From the NCBI GenBank assembly GCA_022414725.1, contig CM039462.1, positions 92,230,261 through 92,294,260 of the forward strand: a DNA stretch of 64,000 nucleotides. The letters are read 5' to 3'. This document shows positions 12,177 through 21,770 of this stretch, one piece after another. The number at the start of each line of letters is the position of its first letter. The stretch's first letter is position 1. Under the pieces are notes generated by a model. It was given only the letters and a program-made list of their open reading frames with translations. It was not told the DNA's origin and did no database searches. Both the position numbers and the translations under genes were made by a program. The DNA comes from Microglena sp. YARC. Lineage: Eukaryota > Chlorophyta > Chlorophyceae > Chlamydomonadales > Chlamydomonadaceae.

Positions 12177-15100
12177 GGGGGGGGCAATGGAGGGTAAATG
12201 GGGAGGGGGGGAGGTGCATGGTGGTGGAGGTGGGCGTGGGTGGTGGTGGTGGTGGGTGGTGGCGGTGGGGTGTGACCATAGCTTTTCTTTTAGCAGCTTC
12301 TTGAGCCAGCCACTGGGCTTCAAGCTTCAAAGATTTCAACAGTATTGGAAATATTATTCTGTCAGTTTCCAGATGCACTTTGCTGCTATATGTTTGGCTG
12401 GGTAGCAAGCAAGGGGAGCTACCTAGAAGCTACTGCTGGTAGCTGAAAATAAAATAAAAGCTACGCTTCAGTTCCTGATGGCGTAGGTTTGGCTGGGTAG
12501 CAAGCAAGGGCAGCTGCCTAGAAGCTACTGCCGGTAGCTGAAAATAAAATCTATGGGTGGGTCGCACCTCTCGAATCACTGTGGTCTTCCCAACTCCAGG
12601 ACGACCGAGCAACAGCACTGACTGTTCACCTGTAAAAATGGGAATTAGGAAGCAGGGGGGCATTAGAAAGTTGCTCGCGTACCGTATTCCGGAGTCGGGG
12701 CCTCAAGTTTATCAGTGGGTGACAGTGGGTTAAACAGTGTTCACCTGTGGAAATAGGAATAAAGAAGCGCCATTCAATTCTGAGTTGTTGAACACAACAT
12801 CACGATGTGCGTTTTTTATCTGAAGGTTGGCCAGCAGTGCATTTCAAATCATACGAAGGTGGGACAGCTGTGCATTTCAAATGAACTGAAAATGGGACAG
12901 CATTTCAAATGATCTGAACATGGGACAGCTGTGCATGTCAAATGACCTGAAGGTCCCTCGTCATGTCTTGGTGGATAGCACCTGTGCAAGCAAACGGGCT
13001 TACCCCTCAATCTAATGCCTCATCATGGGGCTTCCTATGTATGTATTTGTGTATCCCCACTGGTTCACTCATTGAGAACAAGGTAACTCGTCATGTCTTG
13101 GTGGATAGCACCCGTGCAAGCAAACGGGCTGCCCCCCTAAACCGCATGCCTCATCATGGGGCTTACTATTTATTTATTTATTTATGTATTTATTTATTTA
13201 TGTATGTATTTATTTATGTACATATTTATGCATTTATTTATGCATTTATTTATGTATTTATTCCCACTGGTTCACTCACTAAGAACAAGGTCCCTGATCA
13301 TGTCTGTGTGTCCGCTCACAGCCCGTCCCACTCGGCAGGTCAGACCAACCATATCGCCCTTGCAGCGGTACCTCGGTTGTCCTACACAGCAATACAACAT
13401 GGACATTGTTACATAACTTACTAGCGGATGGCGCTAATGCGATGCAGCGTGCCTGTTAATACCTGCACGGTTGTCCTACACAGCAATACAACATGGACAT
13501 TGACATTTTACATAACATTACTTAGCGGATGGCGCTAAATGCCGATGCAGCGTGCCTGTAATACCTGCACGGTTGTCCTACACAGCAATACAACATGGAC
13601 ATTGTTACATAACATTACTTAGCGGATGGCGCTAATGCGATGCAGCGTGCCTGTAATACCTGCACGGTTGTCCTACACAGCAATACAACATGGACGTTGT
13701 TACATAACATTACTTAGCGGATGGCGCTAATGCGATGCAGCGTGCCTGTAATACCTGCACGGTTGTCCTACACAGCAATACAACATGGACATTGTTACAT
13801 AACATTACTTAGCGGATGGCGCTAATGCGATGCAGCGTGCCTGTAATACCTGCACGGTTGTCCTACACAGCAATACAACATGGAACATTGTTACATAACA
13901 TTACTTAGCGGATGGCGCTAATGCGATGCAGCGTGCCTGTAATACCTGCACGGTTGTCCTACACAGCAATACAACATGGACATTGTTACATAACATTACT
14001 TAGCGGATGGCGCTAATGCGATGCAGCGTGCCTGTAATACCTGCACGGTTGTCCTGCACAGCAATACAACATGGACATTGTTACATAACATTACTTAGCG
14101 GATGGCGCTAATGCGATGCAGCGTGCCTGTAATACCTGCACGGTTGTCCTACACAGCAATACAACATGGACATTAGTTACATAACATTACTTAGCGGATG
14201 GCGCTAATGCGATGCAGCGTGCCTGTAATACCTGCACGGTTGTCCTGCACAGCAATACAACATGGACATTGTTACATAACATTACTTAGCGGATGGCGCT
14301 AATGCGATGCAGCGTGCCTGTTATACCTGCACGGTTGTCCTACACAGCAATAACATACATGGACATTGTTACATCCATTACTTAGCGGATGGCGCTAATG
14401 TGATGCAGCGTGCCTGTAATACCTGCACGGTTGTCCTGCACAGCAATACAACATGGACATTGTTACATAACATTACTTAGCGGATGGCGCTAATGCGATG
14501 CAGCGTGCCTGTAATACCTGCACGGTTGTCCTGCACAGCAATACAACATGGACATTGTTACATAACATTACTTAGCGGATGGCGCTAATGCGATGCAGCG
14601 TGCCTGTAATACCTGCACGGTTGTCCTGCACAGCAATACAAAATGGACATACAACATGATACATAACATTACTTAGCGGATGGCGCTAATGCGATGCAGC
14701 GTGCTAGGAATACCTGCACGGTTATCCTGCACAGCAATACAAAATGGACATTGTACATAACATTACCTTATTTGCATTACATCACTGCACGTTACGGTAC
14801 ATTACATTACATTACATTACATTACATTACATTACATTACATTACATAACATTACATTACATTACATTACATTACATTACGGTAAGCAACAAGCAGGGAG
14901 TTTCACTTGACCTAATTCACCGATGATTTCTGCGGCCACCACTCTATGACAATGCGATGTAAACAATAATTCATGGCCACAAGCAGGAAGCAAGGGGGGT
15001 TACCTGTCCGAACTTGAACTTGATTGCATGGTTGATGGCTCCAGTCAGCAAGTTGGCTGCCTTTGGCGGTAAAAATAATTACCAGGAAAAATACATTAAA

Positions 15101-18100
15101 TAATTAGCAATTCAATCATTAGCAGGAAAAATAATTAACAGGAAAAAAGAGAATTCGCAGGAAAAATGTACACAATTCACCTGTCCGAATTCACCGACGA
15201 TTTCCGCAGCGACCTTCAAGTCCTCTGCAGTGATCTCCTCATCTCGCAGGTACTCCCCCCCAGGAATGCCGAGGAAGCGTGCCTCTGGGCGACGACCTAG
15301 ATCTAGTACAACCTGTGTGTGGGGTGGGGATAGGGTGGGGGGTGGTGCGTTGTGTGGTGTGGTGTAGTGTGGTGTTGTGGGTGTTTTGTAGGTGTAAAAT
15401 GGTGACCCCCCCAGGAAGCGTGCCTCTGGGCGACGACCTAGATCTAGTACAACCTGTGTGTGGTGTGTGTGTGGTGTAGTGTAGTGTGTTTTTGTGTGTT
15501 TCTTGGGTGAAAATTGTGACCATTTTTGCGGGTGTGGAAGCGGTCAAATATAAGTTGTCAGATCAAGTACAAATATAAGTTGTCAGGTCAAGTACAAATA
15601 TAAGTTGTCAGATCAAGTACAAATATAAGTTGTCAGATCAAGTACAAATATAAGTTGTCAGATCAAGTTCAACCTGGGCGTGGAGTGTGTTGGTGAGCAC
15701 GATGGTGGAGTGTGCTGGTTGTTGAAGTGTGGTGGAGAGGGCAATGGTGCAGAGGGGTGAAGCAGAAAGAAGATTGGTGGACGGCGAGACTGGTTGGCAT
15801 CGCAATGCTGGAGAGTGGTGAAGGAGATGCACGAGTACCTCCAGCAGTTCTGATCGCTTGGGGTAGGAGGAGAGGGGATCCCTGATGTTGGTTGAAGAGC
15901 GCACTGATGGGGAGTGGTGCAGTAAAGAGAAGGTGATAGTGAGAGGCTTACCTCGAGCAGTTCTGATCGCTTGGGGTGGGAGGAGAGGGGATCCCTGATG
16001 TTGGTTGAAGAGCGCACTGATGGGGAGTGGTGCAGTAAAGAGAGGGTGATAGTGAGAGGCTTACCTCGAGCAGTTCTGATCGCTTGGGGTGGGAGGAGAG
16101 GGAATCCTTAATGTTGCCTGGGAGAGCAGGGGAGAGCGCACTGGTGGGGAGTGGTGCAGGAAAGAGAAGGTGACAGTGAGAGGCTTACCTCAATCAATTC
16201 TGATTGCTTGGGGAGGGGGGAGAGGGGATAACTCATGCTGGTTGGAGGGCGCACTGGTGGGAGGCAGTGGTGCAGCAAAAAAAAGGTGACAGTAAGAGGC
16301 TTACCTCGAGTAGTTATGGTCGCTTGGGATGGGAGGAGAGGGGATACCTGATGTTGGCTGGGAGAGCAGGGTAGAGCGCACTTGTGGGGAGTGGTGCTGC
16401 AAAGAAAAGGTGACAGTGAGAGGCTTACCTCGAGTAGTTCTGATCGCTTGGGGTGGGAAGAGAGGGGATCTCTGATGTTGGCTGGGAGAGCAGAGAGCAT
16501 GGCCTCCAAGTCATCCCTCACGATCACGACTTCTCCATCCTCCTCAACCTCTTGGCAGTCAGAGACACAATCTGTAAGGAAAGCACAACGGCACTTGGTA
16601 TGTGGTGGGTGGGGTGGGTGGGGTGGGGTATGTGTTTGTGTGGGTTGGGTGTCTTGTGGGTGTGAGTGGGTGCGTGCGTGTGGGTGGGTATGGGTGGGTG
16701 GGTGGATGGGGGGGGGGGGGGGGGGTATCTAGCGAATTTCAAAACAGCACTATGCGCTTTGCATGGCATGGAGCACCCAGCCTGTTGTGTGTTTCTGTTT
16801 TGCCTGTGTGTGCTTGTGTCTGTTTGTGTTGTGCTGCATGAACCAAGCAATGGGATGAGTATGCGTTAGCACTTGTCTCACATGTGAGGTTTGGTGAACA
16901 CACCTCTGTAAAGCATGGACTGTTTTCTGTCGGAAACCCATCACAACATGTCTAACCCATCCTGGTATTGAACAAAAAACAGCATCTTTCAGAGATTTAC
17001 AATGGTCTAATGGTAGACCAGATCGCTAAAGAATGAAGAGTCGGGGGTTCGACTCCCCCCTCGGTCGCTCTTGGCGTTGCAGGTCGTCGTCAACCGCGAC
17101 GGTAGGTTGTTCAGTTGAGGTAGGAGGCCGCTCCCCACCCGCGTACGACGGGCTCCCTGAAAACCACGCCCCCACCAAGGCGTTATCATAACATATTGGT
17201 TGAACTAAAAAAGGCTTCAGTCATCCTAATAGCAGACCATGTATTTAGTCATGCTGGAAGCAGACCATGTCTTTAGTCATCCTAATAGCAGACCATGTAT
17301 TTAGTCATGCTGGAAGCAGACCATGTCTTTAGTCATCCTGCCAACAATGCATACCTGGAACCCACCACTCACACCACACCCAACCCGCACCACTCCCACA
17401 CCACCCCTAAATCAGACTCTACCCCCCACCCCTCACACACCCCACCCCATCCAGTCACAATCTTTCTTTGAGTTTGAATTAAAAAAATGAAAATTCATTC
17501 ATCCTGCCGCAGATCCTGAGGATGAAGGAACCCTCCAGTTCGCATGCACCGTACATACTGGAGAAATGACAAAAGTGATGGGTTTCAGGGACCCCTTGGT
17601 AAGCTACCAGAATGAATCCTTCAGCGAAGGAGGCTCATGCTAACACCTGGTAGGTAATACACCCTGCCACAAGGTGTGAGGTTGAAGGAACCCTCCTGTT
17701 CACATGCACCGTACATACTGGAGAATGGCTACTATGGTGGGTTTGGGACTCATGGAGCTACCAGAATGAATCCTGAAGTCAAGGAGGCTCATGCGCTTCC
17801 ACTCACCCACCCGCTCACTCACCCACCCACCCAGCCACCCAGCCAGCCACCCAGCCACGAACTAACACCCACCCACCCTCCACAGCCAAGGAGGCTCATG
17901 ATAACGCCTGGTAGGGCGTGGTATTAAGGGAGCACCGTCTAACGGTGGTAGGAAACGAGCTGCTACTTTACCTGGACCAAGCTACCATGGCAGTTGACAG
18001 CGACCGCAAACACTTAAGTGCACCCGCAAAATTGTTTTAAAAAGGTCTTACATTGCTTGGCAAGGGTCTGAAAAGGGGTCTTAGATTTATAAGGGTCTTC

Positions 18101-19127
18101 AATTGCTTAAAAAGGGTCTTACAAATTGAAGGGTCTGAAACTTACCCGGAAAAAATTGCACTTCGTTATGAAGTGTGATTACCGACATTAAATTACGCAG
18201 GAACATATGCTATAGTGATATAATTTATGAATGCTGGCGGTGGGCGAGTCCCTTCTGCCCAAGTTGGCTACCCCAGGACTGTGTCATGCGTTGGCATCAC
18301 CTGGAATGTAGCATGCATTATCATAGGCAGTACAAAACACTGTGAGCAGTGCAAGTGAGCATGACAAAGATGAGTGATTTCTGAGGTGCTCGTGTTGTTA
18401 AGTTGTTGTTGTTGTTTTGCCTAAGTTGTATGCACCTGGGGTACTAGCTGAAGCAGCAGACAGCAGACGTATCAATGGAACATGCATGTGTAGCAAATCA
18501 GTCTGGATGGTTCATTCAAGGCACACCATGGGCCCCTCCCCCCCCACCCCAACACACACACCACCCTATAAAAACCCCAAATACCACCACACATTCACAT
18601 ACACCCCTCGAGTCACTGGTAGGGTTTGAGATCCATGTCGCCCGCCCAGCACCCCCTTCGTCTCCGAGTGGTTGGGGTTGATTTGAAGCTACTAGAACTC
18701 ACCTTGGCAGAGGGGAGAGTTCGCAATGGTCGGGGTGGTCTGGAAGCGAGCCTCAACTTGGCGTTTCTGCGTCTGCTGGGGGCTCCGGCTAGAGCCCATG
18801 CGGGCCAGGGGCACCAGTGCCGGGGTAGGTCGACATCTGAAGCGGTATAGGGGTGAGCAGGCGGGGTGAGCGTGTGAGGGGAAGAGGAAGGGGGGAGGGG
18901 AAGCGGGGGAAACTGAAGAGGGGGGGAGCTGGGGGGAGCTGGGTCCACGTCCGGTATTGAGGGTTTCCCGTTATGGAGATAAATCAACAGGGACGCGCGC
19001 AGTAGGTGGGTTGCAAGTTCGGGTCAGCGGTAAAGCATGTTAACGCGGAGGCCATGGGGAACGCACTTTACCTGGTGCGTTGAATTCGGGAACAAGGGGC
19101 AGAGCTGACACCGTTTATAACTAACAT
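3147..19127 (-). CDS. SPD1: Ycf45/SPD1-like plastid P-loop ATPase, 13 exons
   Basis: Exons, 5' to 3': 19072-19127, 18703-18836, 16429-16571, 15181-15312, one copy within 13.37-14.75 kb, 13280-13358, 12568-12629, 11827-11980, 10188-10284, 8231-8440, 7265-7323, 4826-4972, 3147-3371. They give about 515 residues. Phases agree at every junction except around the arrayed exon and the 11827 donor. Seen: an S/R-rich N-terminus that could be a transit peptide, then [37 protein letters not shown] and [20 protein letters not shown], Walker [29 protein letters not shown], Walker B-like [16 protein letters not shown] and [12 protein letters not shown]. The C-terminus carries [17 protein letters not shown] and ends in a KKKKKGK tail before TGA. 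This order is that of the Ycf45/SpoIIIAA-like AAA family, plastid-encoded in red algae and nuclear in green plants, where SPD1 is needed for plastid development. The substrate is unknown. The symbol is by homology only. Confidence 0.85.
3385..4655. repeat. GT-rich minisatellite filling the last SPD1 intron
   Basis: Nearly 1.3 kb of tandem units built from GGGGTGTGTGTTGAGA and GGGGTGTGTGTTTA, about 30 bp per pair with many variants. It occupies most of the intron between exons 4826-4972 and 3147-3371. Transcribed from the minus strand it would be a long CA/C-rich tract. Confidence 0.95.
4763..4830 (+). repeat. SINE-like dispersed repeat (CAAGCAAACGGGC family)
   Basis: A short element, about 80 bp in full copies. 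It contains GTGCAAGCAAACGGGC, then ACGCCTCGTAATAAGGCGTA, which folds as a hairpin, and a 3' (ATTT)n tail. The copy here is degenerate and lies against the donor of exon 4826-4972. Other copies: 556-600 (minus), 12982-13040, 13110-13170, 23925-23990, 29100-29185, 37710-37790, 58512-58590, 58680-58757 and 58856-58937. Confidence 0.65.
5043..5136. repeat. (TA)n microsatellite
   Basis: Roughly 90 bp of almost pure TA dinucleotide in the intron between exons 7265-7323 and 4826-4972. Confidence 0.97.
5928..6331 (-). pseudogene. Arginine-rich repeat ORF remnant
   Basis: Within an SPD1 intron the minus strand reads as 19-residue repeats such as [19 protein letters not shown], encoded by tandem 57-bp units at about 5992-6105. 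A similar R/E/A-rich sequence ([16 protein letters not shown]) follows in another frame. Arg/Glu-rich repeats of this kind occur in many algal mobile-element proteins. No domain or start can be defined, so it is treated as a relic. Confidence 0.35.
6660..6744. mobile_element. MITE-like family 2, partial copy
   Basis: The end portion CAGACTGCCGGCATCATATG with a terminus reading GCCGTTCCCTA matches one end of the family-2 element. A short TA tract stands where the rest would be. Confidence 0.6.
6740..7264 (-). repeat. 73-bp tandem array of an SPD1 exon 3' end
   Basis: About seven units of 73 bp lie directly downstream, in gene sense, of exon 7265-7323. Each repeats the end of that exon (minus-strand CTGCAGGGTCGAATGCCAGT, coding QGRMPV) followed by intron sequence. 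Because 73 is not a multiple of three, all minus frames stay open and give spurious Cys-rich ORFs of 180-200 residues. Confidence 0.9.
7502..7598 (+). repeat. SINE 3' half
   Basis: Matches the 3' portion of the tRNA-like SINE at 17001-17192: a degenerate GTAGCTTTGTCCAGGTAAAG segment, then CCACGCCCCACCAGG near the end. A scrap of the same end recurs near 7770-7800. Confidence 0.6.
7895..7960 (-). repeat. Echo of the interior of SPD1 exon 8231-8440
   Basis: Minus-strand sequence matching the exon segment that codes [14 protein letters not shown], with substitutions. It lies in the downstream intron about 300 bp from the true exon. It lacks the exon's end and donor, so it appears to be a decayed duplicate. 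Confidence 0.8.
8483..8870 (-). repeat. Echoes of the 5' end of SPD1 exon 8231-8440
   Basis: Three further copies (about 8489-8571, 8572-8653, 8793-8870; period about 83 bp) of the acceptor and first codons of exon 8231-8440. Each reads, on the minus strand, AACAGGTGTACTGCTCATCT or a close variant (xVLLIxTAH). All lie in the intron upstream of the exon in gene sense. Confidence 0.88.
8890..10187 (-). repeat. 140-bp tandem array of the 3' half of SPD1 exon 10188-10284
   Basis: Nine copies, with period close to 140 bp in the best part, follow the true exon in gene sense. Each repeats the minus-strand segment coding [19 protein letters not shown], then the donor GGTAAGG and a CA/GT-rich intron piece. 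Copies at 9.6-10.2 kb keep the exon part intact. Older copies near 8.9-9.4 kb carry substitutions (for example a LALKL frame). One copy near 9530 has a T-run insertion. Confidence 0.93.
10388..10500. repeat. 18-bp tandem repeat (AAATAAACATGGGAAGTC)
   Basis: Six near-perfect 18-bp units. They sit inside larger 80-130 bp units that repeat the phrase CCTCAACCTGTGTGAGAAAA at about 10277, 10367, 10527 and 10617, which is the acceptor border of exon 10188-10284. Confidence 0.92.
10695..10820. repeat. (TTG)n-rich low-complexity tract
   Basis: Imperfect TTG/TGTTGTTG repeats in the SPD1 intron between exons 11827-11980 and 10188-10284. Confidence 0.9.
11160..11826 (-). repeat. Echo array of the 3' end of SPD1 exon 11827-11980
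   Basis: Four copies (about 11160-11210, 11338-11425, 11566-11660, 11695-11790) of the exon end coding [16 protein letters not shown]. All but the first, partial copy keep the GTGAG donor. They lie downstream of the true exon, spaced by about 130-230 bp. All of these donor-bearing copies read ATG before GTGAG, whereas the copy attached to the full exon reads ATCG. Confidence 0.9.
12160..12184. repeat. G homopolymer in GT/GGT-rich tract
   Basis: A run of about 25 G preceded by (GT)n and followed by GGT/GGGT repeats to about 12270, in the intron upstream of SPD1 exon 11827-11980. Confidence 0.9.
12279..12462. mobile_element. MITE-like element, family 1, plus adjacent solo end
   Basis: Begins ATAGCTTTTCTTTTAGCAGC and ends with AGCTACCTAGAAGCTACTGC followed by GTAGCTGAAAATAAAAT. 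A second copy of the right end follows at about 12477-12555, so the end itself has been tandemly duplicated. It sits next to SPD1 exon 12568-12629. Confidence 0.65.
12950..13100 (-). repeat. Echoes of the 3' end of SPD1 exon 13280-13358
   Basis: At about 13065-13095 and 12955-12970 the minus strand repeats GACATGAxxAGxxACCTTGT, the end of the exon coding DMIRDLVL, one with its flanking GTGAACC. Each unit also includes one copy of the CAAGCAAACGGGC SINE-like repeat, so the roughly 120-bp unit was duplicated after that insertion. Confidence 0.75.
13370..14750 (-). repeat. 95-bp satellite containing an SPD1 exon
   Basis: About 14 tandem units of 95 bp. On the minus strand each contains an acceptor-like GCTGTGTAG, then 51 nt coding [17 protein letters not shown], the conserved Ycf45 segment, then TAAGTAATG and intron sequence. 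The unit is one exon with both flanks. The lowest copy has an extra A inside the exon and a better donor (CTAGTAAGT). No copy as assembled gives a clean in-frame GT donor, because CGC is followed by TAA. Confidence 0.9.
14794..14881. repeat. (ATTAC)n microsatellite
   Basis: About 17 pentanucleotide units. The same pentamer forms the 3' tails of the LINE copies at 22.8, 28.3 and 35.0 kb, so this may be a tail left by a lost insertion. Confidence 0.9.
14900..15180 (-). repeat. Echoes of the 3' end of SPD1 exon 15181-15312
   Basis: Minus-strand copies of the exon end coding [11 protein letters not shown] occur at about 14905-14940 (VAAEIIGEL, diverged donor) and, very short, at about 15000-15012 (TTCGGACAGGTAAC). 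Confidence 0.75.
15405..15456 (-). repeat. Echo of the 5' end of SPD1 exon 15181-15312
   Basis: A near-exact copy of the acceptor and the first codons of the exon ([14 protein letters not shown]), located in the upstream intron in gene sense and flanked by the same GTGTGTGG-rich intron sequence as the original. Confidence 0.9.
15548..15668. repeat. 25-bp tandem repeat (ATATAAGTTGTCAGATCAAG)
   Basis: Five near-identical units of about 25 bp in the SPD1 intron upstream of exon 15181-15312. Confidence 0.93.
15825..16428 (-). repeat. About 120-bp array of the 3' end of SPD1 exon 16429-16571
   Basis: Five copies at about 15838, 15955, 16075, 16195 and 16315 repeat the exon end coding [16 protein letters not shown] with its GTAAGC-type donor. 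The true exon is the sixth and highest copy. Most copies stay in frame. The copy near 16200 has changed to KQSELIE. Confidence 0.93.
16600..16730. repeat. GGT/GTGG-rich tract ending in a G run
   Basis: Low-complexity GGTGGGTGGGGT-type sequence and a homopolymer G run at about 16708-16726, just upstream of SPD1 exon 16429-16571 in gene sense. Confidence 0.9.
17001..17192 (+). mobile_element. tRNA-derived SINE, most complete copy
   Basis: The head resembles a tRNA. A D-arm/A-box-like TGGTCTAATGGTAGACCA is followed by GGGGGTTCGACTCCCCC at 17043-17059, which folds as a perfect 5-bp T-arm with a TTCGACT loop and serves as a B box. A non-tRNA body follows and ends CCACCAAGGCGTTATCAT. No acceptor stem pairs across it, so it is not a functional tRNA gene. 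Full minus-strand copy: 34269-34449. 3' halves: 979-1089, 7502-7598 and 17898-18010 (minus). Confidence 0.75.
17215..17345. repeat. Tandem repeat (TTTAGTCATCCTAATAGCAG)
   Basis: Alternating units of about 28 bp (AGCAGACCATGTATTTAGTC and a variant) repeated about four times within the SPD1 intron. Confidence 0.88.
17505..17900. repeat. Imperfect direct repeat, about 165-170 bp
   Basis: Two copies share GAAGGAACCCTCC, GCATGCACCGTACATACTGG and CTACCAGAATGAATCCT. The second is followed by CACCCACC-type low complexity. No coding frame was recognised. Confidence 0.75.
17898..18010 (-). repeat. SINE 3' half, minus orientation
   Basis: Reads on the minus strand as the SINE body, with a degenerate GTAGCTTGGTCCAGGTAAAG and the end CCAGGCGTTATCAT. 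It lies in the SPD1 intron between exons 18703-18836 and 16429-16571. Confidence 0.65.
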
Positions 19128-19600
19128 GCTGGGAATTGGAGAGCTGTGGGCACGAGGCAGGGCACTAGGCAGGGGGTAGGGTAGACAGAATACGATACGG
19201 GAGATGCGAGAATGCTGTTAAGAGCGCGCGTGGGCGAGAATCTTATGAGAAATATGCTGGTTTGAATTTGTTTGGATCCGACACGACAACACACAGAACT
19301 CAGAACCCTAGTCCGTTCAGTTGGTTTCGGTTGGTCTCCTGTTTGGTTTCGGCGCAGATTCCCGCGGATTCCCGCCATCCAACGTAAGGCGGACGCGGAC
19401 GTCAGGGTCGTCAGCAGAGGGGTCGTAAGCCCCAGACCCCCCAGACCGCCCCAGACCCTCACCTGAACCCACCAGCAGGGCCAAGAAGCAAGTCGCGTGT
19501 TTCCCGCCTAAGATCCTCGAGGGACAGGAACGAAGAACGCTGGTTACTGTCCGAGTGTGTACGACGCGACCGGTTACTACTGGAGAGATAGATCAATAGC

Positions 19601-19879
19601 TTATGTGTTTTGATGAATTAATCCTGAATACCTGTGAGTCACACGAAGGGGGGCGTGGTATTGAGGAGGAAGGTCAAACGTCCTGATGTAAAGATTCATC
19701 AGCACGTAAATCGAGTCGGTCAAGTCGTCAAGATCCTCTTGGTGGACACTCGCACACACACGCACATATACACACGTAAACAAAAACAAACAAAAACAAA
19801 CAAAAACAAACAAAAACAAACAAAAACAAACAAAAACAAACACAGACTCAAACACACACACACACACACACACACACTA

Positions 19880-19911
<32 letters not shown>

Positions 19912-21587
19912 ACTAACTAACTAACACAAACACACAAACACAAATAAATCCAAACACAAACAAGCAAACACACACATCCCATGATGGCATGCACTGCCAC
20001 CTCAAGATAGGCAGGATTTTCAGCATTGACACAATCTGTGTCTCCTTCTTCAGCCATTTTCTGGCATTGCTCCTTCATGATGCACTGGAATGTTCTCCTG
20101 CAGTCACCATCTATGTGCTGGAAAAAATGAAACAAACGAAGGGGGGGAAAAGTGATTTGTTCGAGTTTGCATTTTCTGGTAATATTTTGTTTTTACTGCC
20201 AAAGACGGCGAGCAGCCAAATTGCTGGCTGAAGCTATGTAACCAAGTTCAAGTTCAAGTGCTGGATTTTGGGTTATGTCCAACGAAAACTCGTGGCTGTA
20301 GTTATAATACACCACAATCTCGAAGGCAGATTTTAATCACAGGTCTGCAGATACCGCAGGCTGTTGCTGGCAGGCTGTTGCTGGCAAAAATAGACTGCTG
20401 GAGAAGAGAAAAAGAAAACTGTATATCCGACATTACAGAAGTTGGTTTATATCAGTCATTCATTATGCTCGAATGAGACAGCGAATTCCATATAGCCGTC
20501 ATGAAGAGAGGGCCTGCTCTGTAATCTGTGTTAGGGCACGTCGTCAACGATTGATATATGACGATGTTATGGTTTATTGTAGGCTCTGTTCTGAGGATCT
20601 TTCGATTTGTGGATATTTCTGAAAACTGTCTTCACATTTTTCGGATGTGATTTGCACAGATATATAAGCCTGAAGCTACTAGAAAACAACCTCAGCAAAC
20701 CAGATATATTGTGCCCTTATAATGAATAATTCGTGTATACCTTGTCTTCATCAGACCCAGCATGGCTACCTTTAATGATTCTTAGCAGATTTTTTCTTAA
20801 GGAAACAAACCAGTGTCTTTCCGTAGCATCATAGTCATCCTCTCAGCCTTTGGAGTGCTACTACCAGCTCTTGGCCCCCCAAAAGCAACCCCCAAAAGCA
20901 ACCCCCAAAAGCTTCAGCATAGCACCCTTAATGCACCAAGCGTAATACATAGCGCTTGTATGTGCTACAAGAAAGGAAAACTGTTTCTGAGAAGTGGTTA
21001 GGTCCCTGTGGAGTACTCAGTTTGTAGGTGAAACATTGATCGGCGTGGGGCTCGGTATTTGGCCGAAGCAAAACCCTTAGGCCCCCGCATTTGCATCAAG
21101 TGCTGCCCTGCATGCTACAAGTAAAGCAAAGCAATGTGTAGATAATTACGGTTTGTTGGGTCCAAGGTTACAATTGATCATCTCTGCCACTGATGCAAAC
21201 AAGAGTGAAAACATGTTCCAGCAGACACGCTGTTCAACAGAACAGCGAATGCTGTTTACATTTTAAATGGTAAAATGGCAACAGCCTCAAGGTAACTAAA
21301 CAGCCTTGACGTAACTCGCCGTTTTCGGCAGTAACAAGTACATTAACCCCCATCTCATAACAAATATTTTGACCAAGATTCAATATAAGATCTTCGTATA
21401 CACAATCATTAAAACCCAAGGCCACTGCTAAAGATCTCCCAAAATTACATTCATCAGCCCCTCGGTATGCGTGGTCACCTAAATGTAATCCTTTATGTTC
21501 CCTCCAGTCGAAATTGGCCGCCCCTGGAAGGGAATATACTAATATGCATAAATACAGAAACGCAACGCCAACCTCTAAAATGAACAC
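19601..21587 (-). CDS. Putative secreted protein of unknown function (tentative model)
   Basis: The first exon, 21311-21587, starts with ATG and encodes a typical signal peptide (MFILEVGVAFLYLCILVYSL, then PGAA), followed by FDWREHKGLHLGDHAYRG and further sequence. Cut at a GTCAAG donor it ends in phase 1. That fits the next candidate exon, about 19975-20110, which has an acceptor after CACATAG and encodes a Cys-rich stretch containing CRRTFQCIMKEQCQ. A possible last exon, 19601-19747, encodes DDLTDSIYVLMNLYIRTF and stops at TGA. The final junction is not settled and weak donors have to be assumed. No family was recognised. Its 5' end lies about 180 bp from the 3' end of the terminal exon at 21771-22126. 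Confidence 0.45.
19770..19930. repeat. (CAAACAAAAA)n and (CA)n microsatellites
   Basis: Six or seven CAAACAAAAA decamers (19780-19840) followed by CA dinucleotides and ACTA repeats, in the presumed last intron of the 19.6-21.6 kb gene. Confidence 0.95.
20193..20257 (+). repeat. Two-hairpin dispersed repeat
   Basis: Contains GCCAAAGACGGC and CAGCCAAATTGCTGGCTG, both able to fold as small hairpins, then an (AAGTTC)n tail. The same unit is at 345-417, 512-560 (partial), 727-790 and 61570-61626. The variable hexamer tail suggests a short retroposed element. Confidence 0.7.
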
Positions 21588-21770
21588 GTTGTACTTAGAC
21601 CCTGCACATCACATGACTGGGATAGAACGGTATCTCTCTGCCTTCCTGTCGTGTGTGTGGCGTAGCTGGCGTATCGTTATGCTAGCCGGATATGTCGATT
21701 AGTTCGGTTCTTTGTTAGGGGTTCCGGTTTCTGTCTTGAATGGCCCGGAAGGTCGTTTCCGCCCTTCTTC

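Noticed and set aside
13370..14750. CRISPR-like regular array
   Set aside because: The 95-bp units are contiguous with no unique spacers, in a eukaryotic gene, and contain an exon sequence. It is a satellite.
15003..15065. Separate SPD1 exon reading [18 protein letters not shown]
   Set aside because: Only the last dozen bases match the real exon's donor border. The conserved protein has no room for it between VGEFGQ and DNRAGI. It is treated as an echo of the border.
17001..17075. Functional tRNA gene
   Set aside because: There is a good T-arm and D-arm-like segment, but no acceptor stem pairs and no anticodon arm is convincing. It is part of a repeated SINE.
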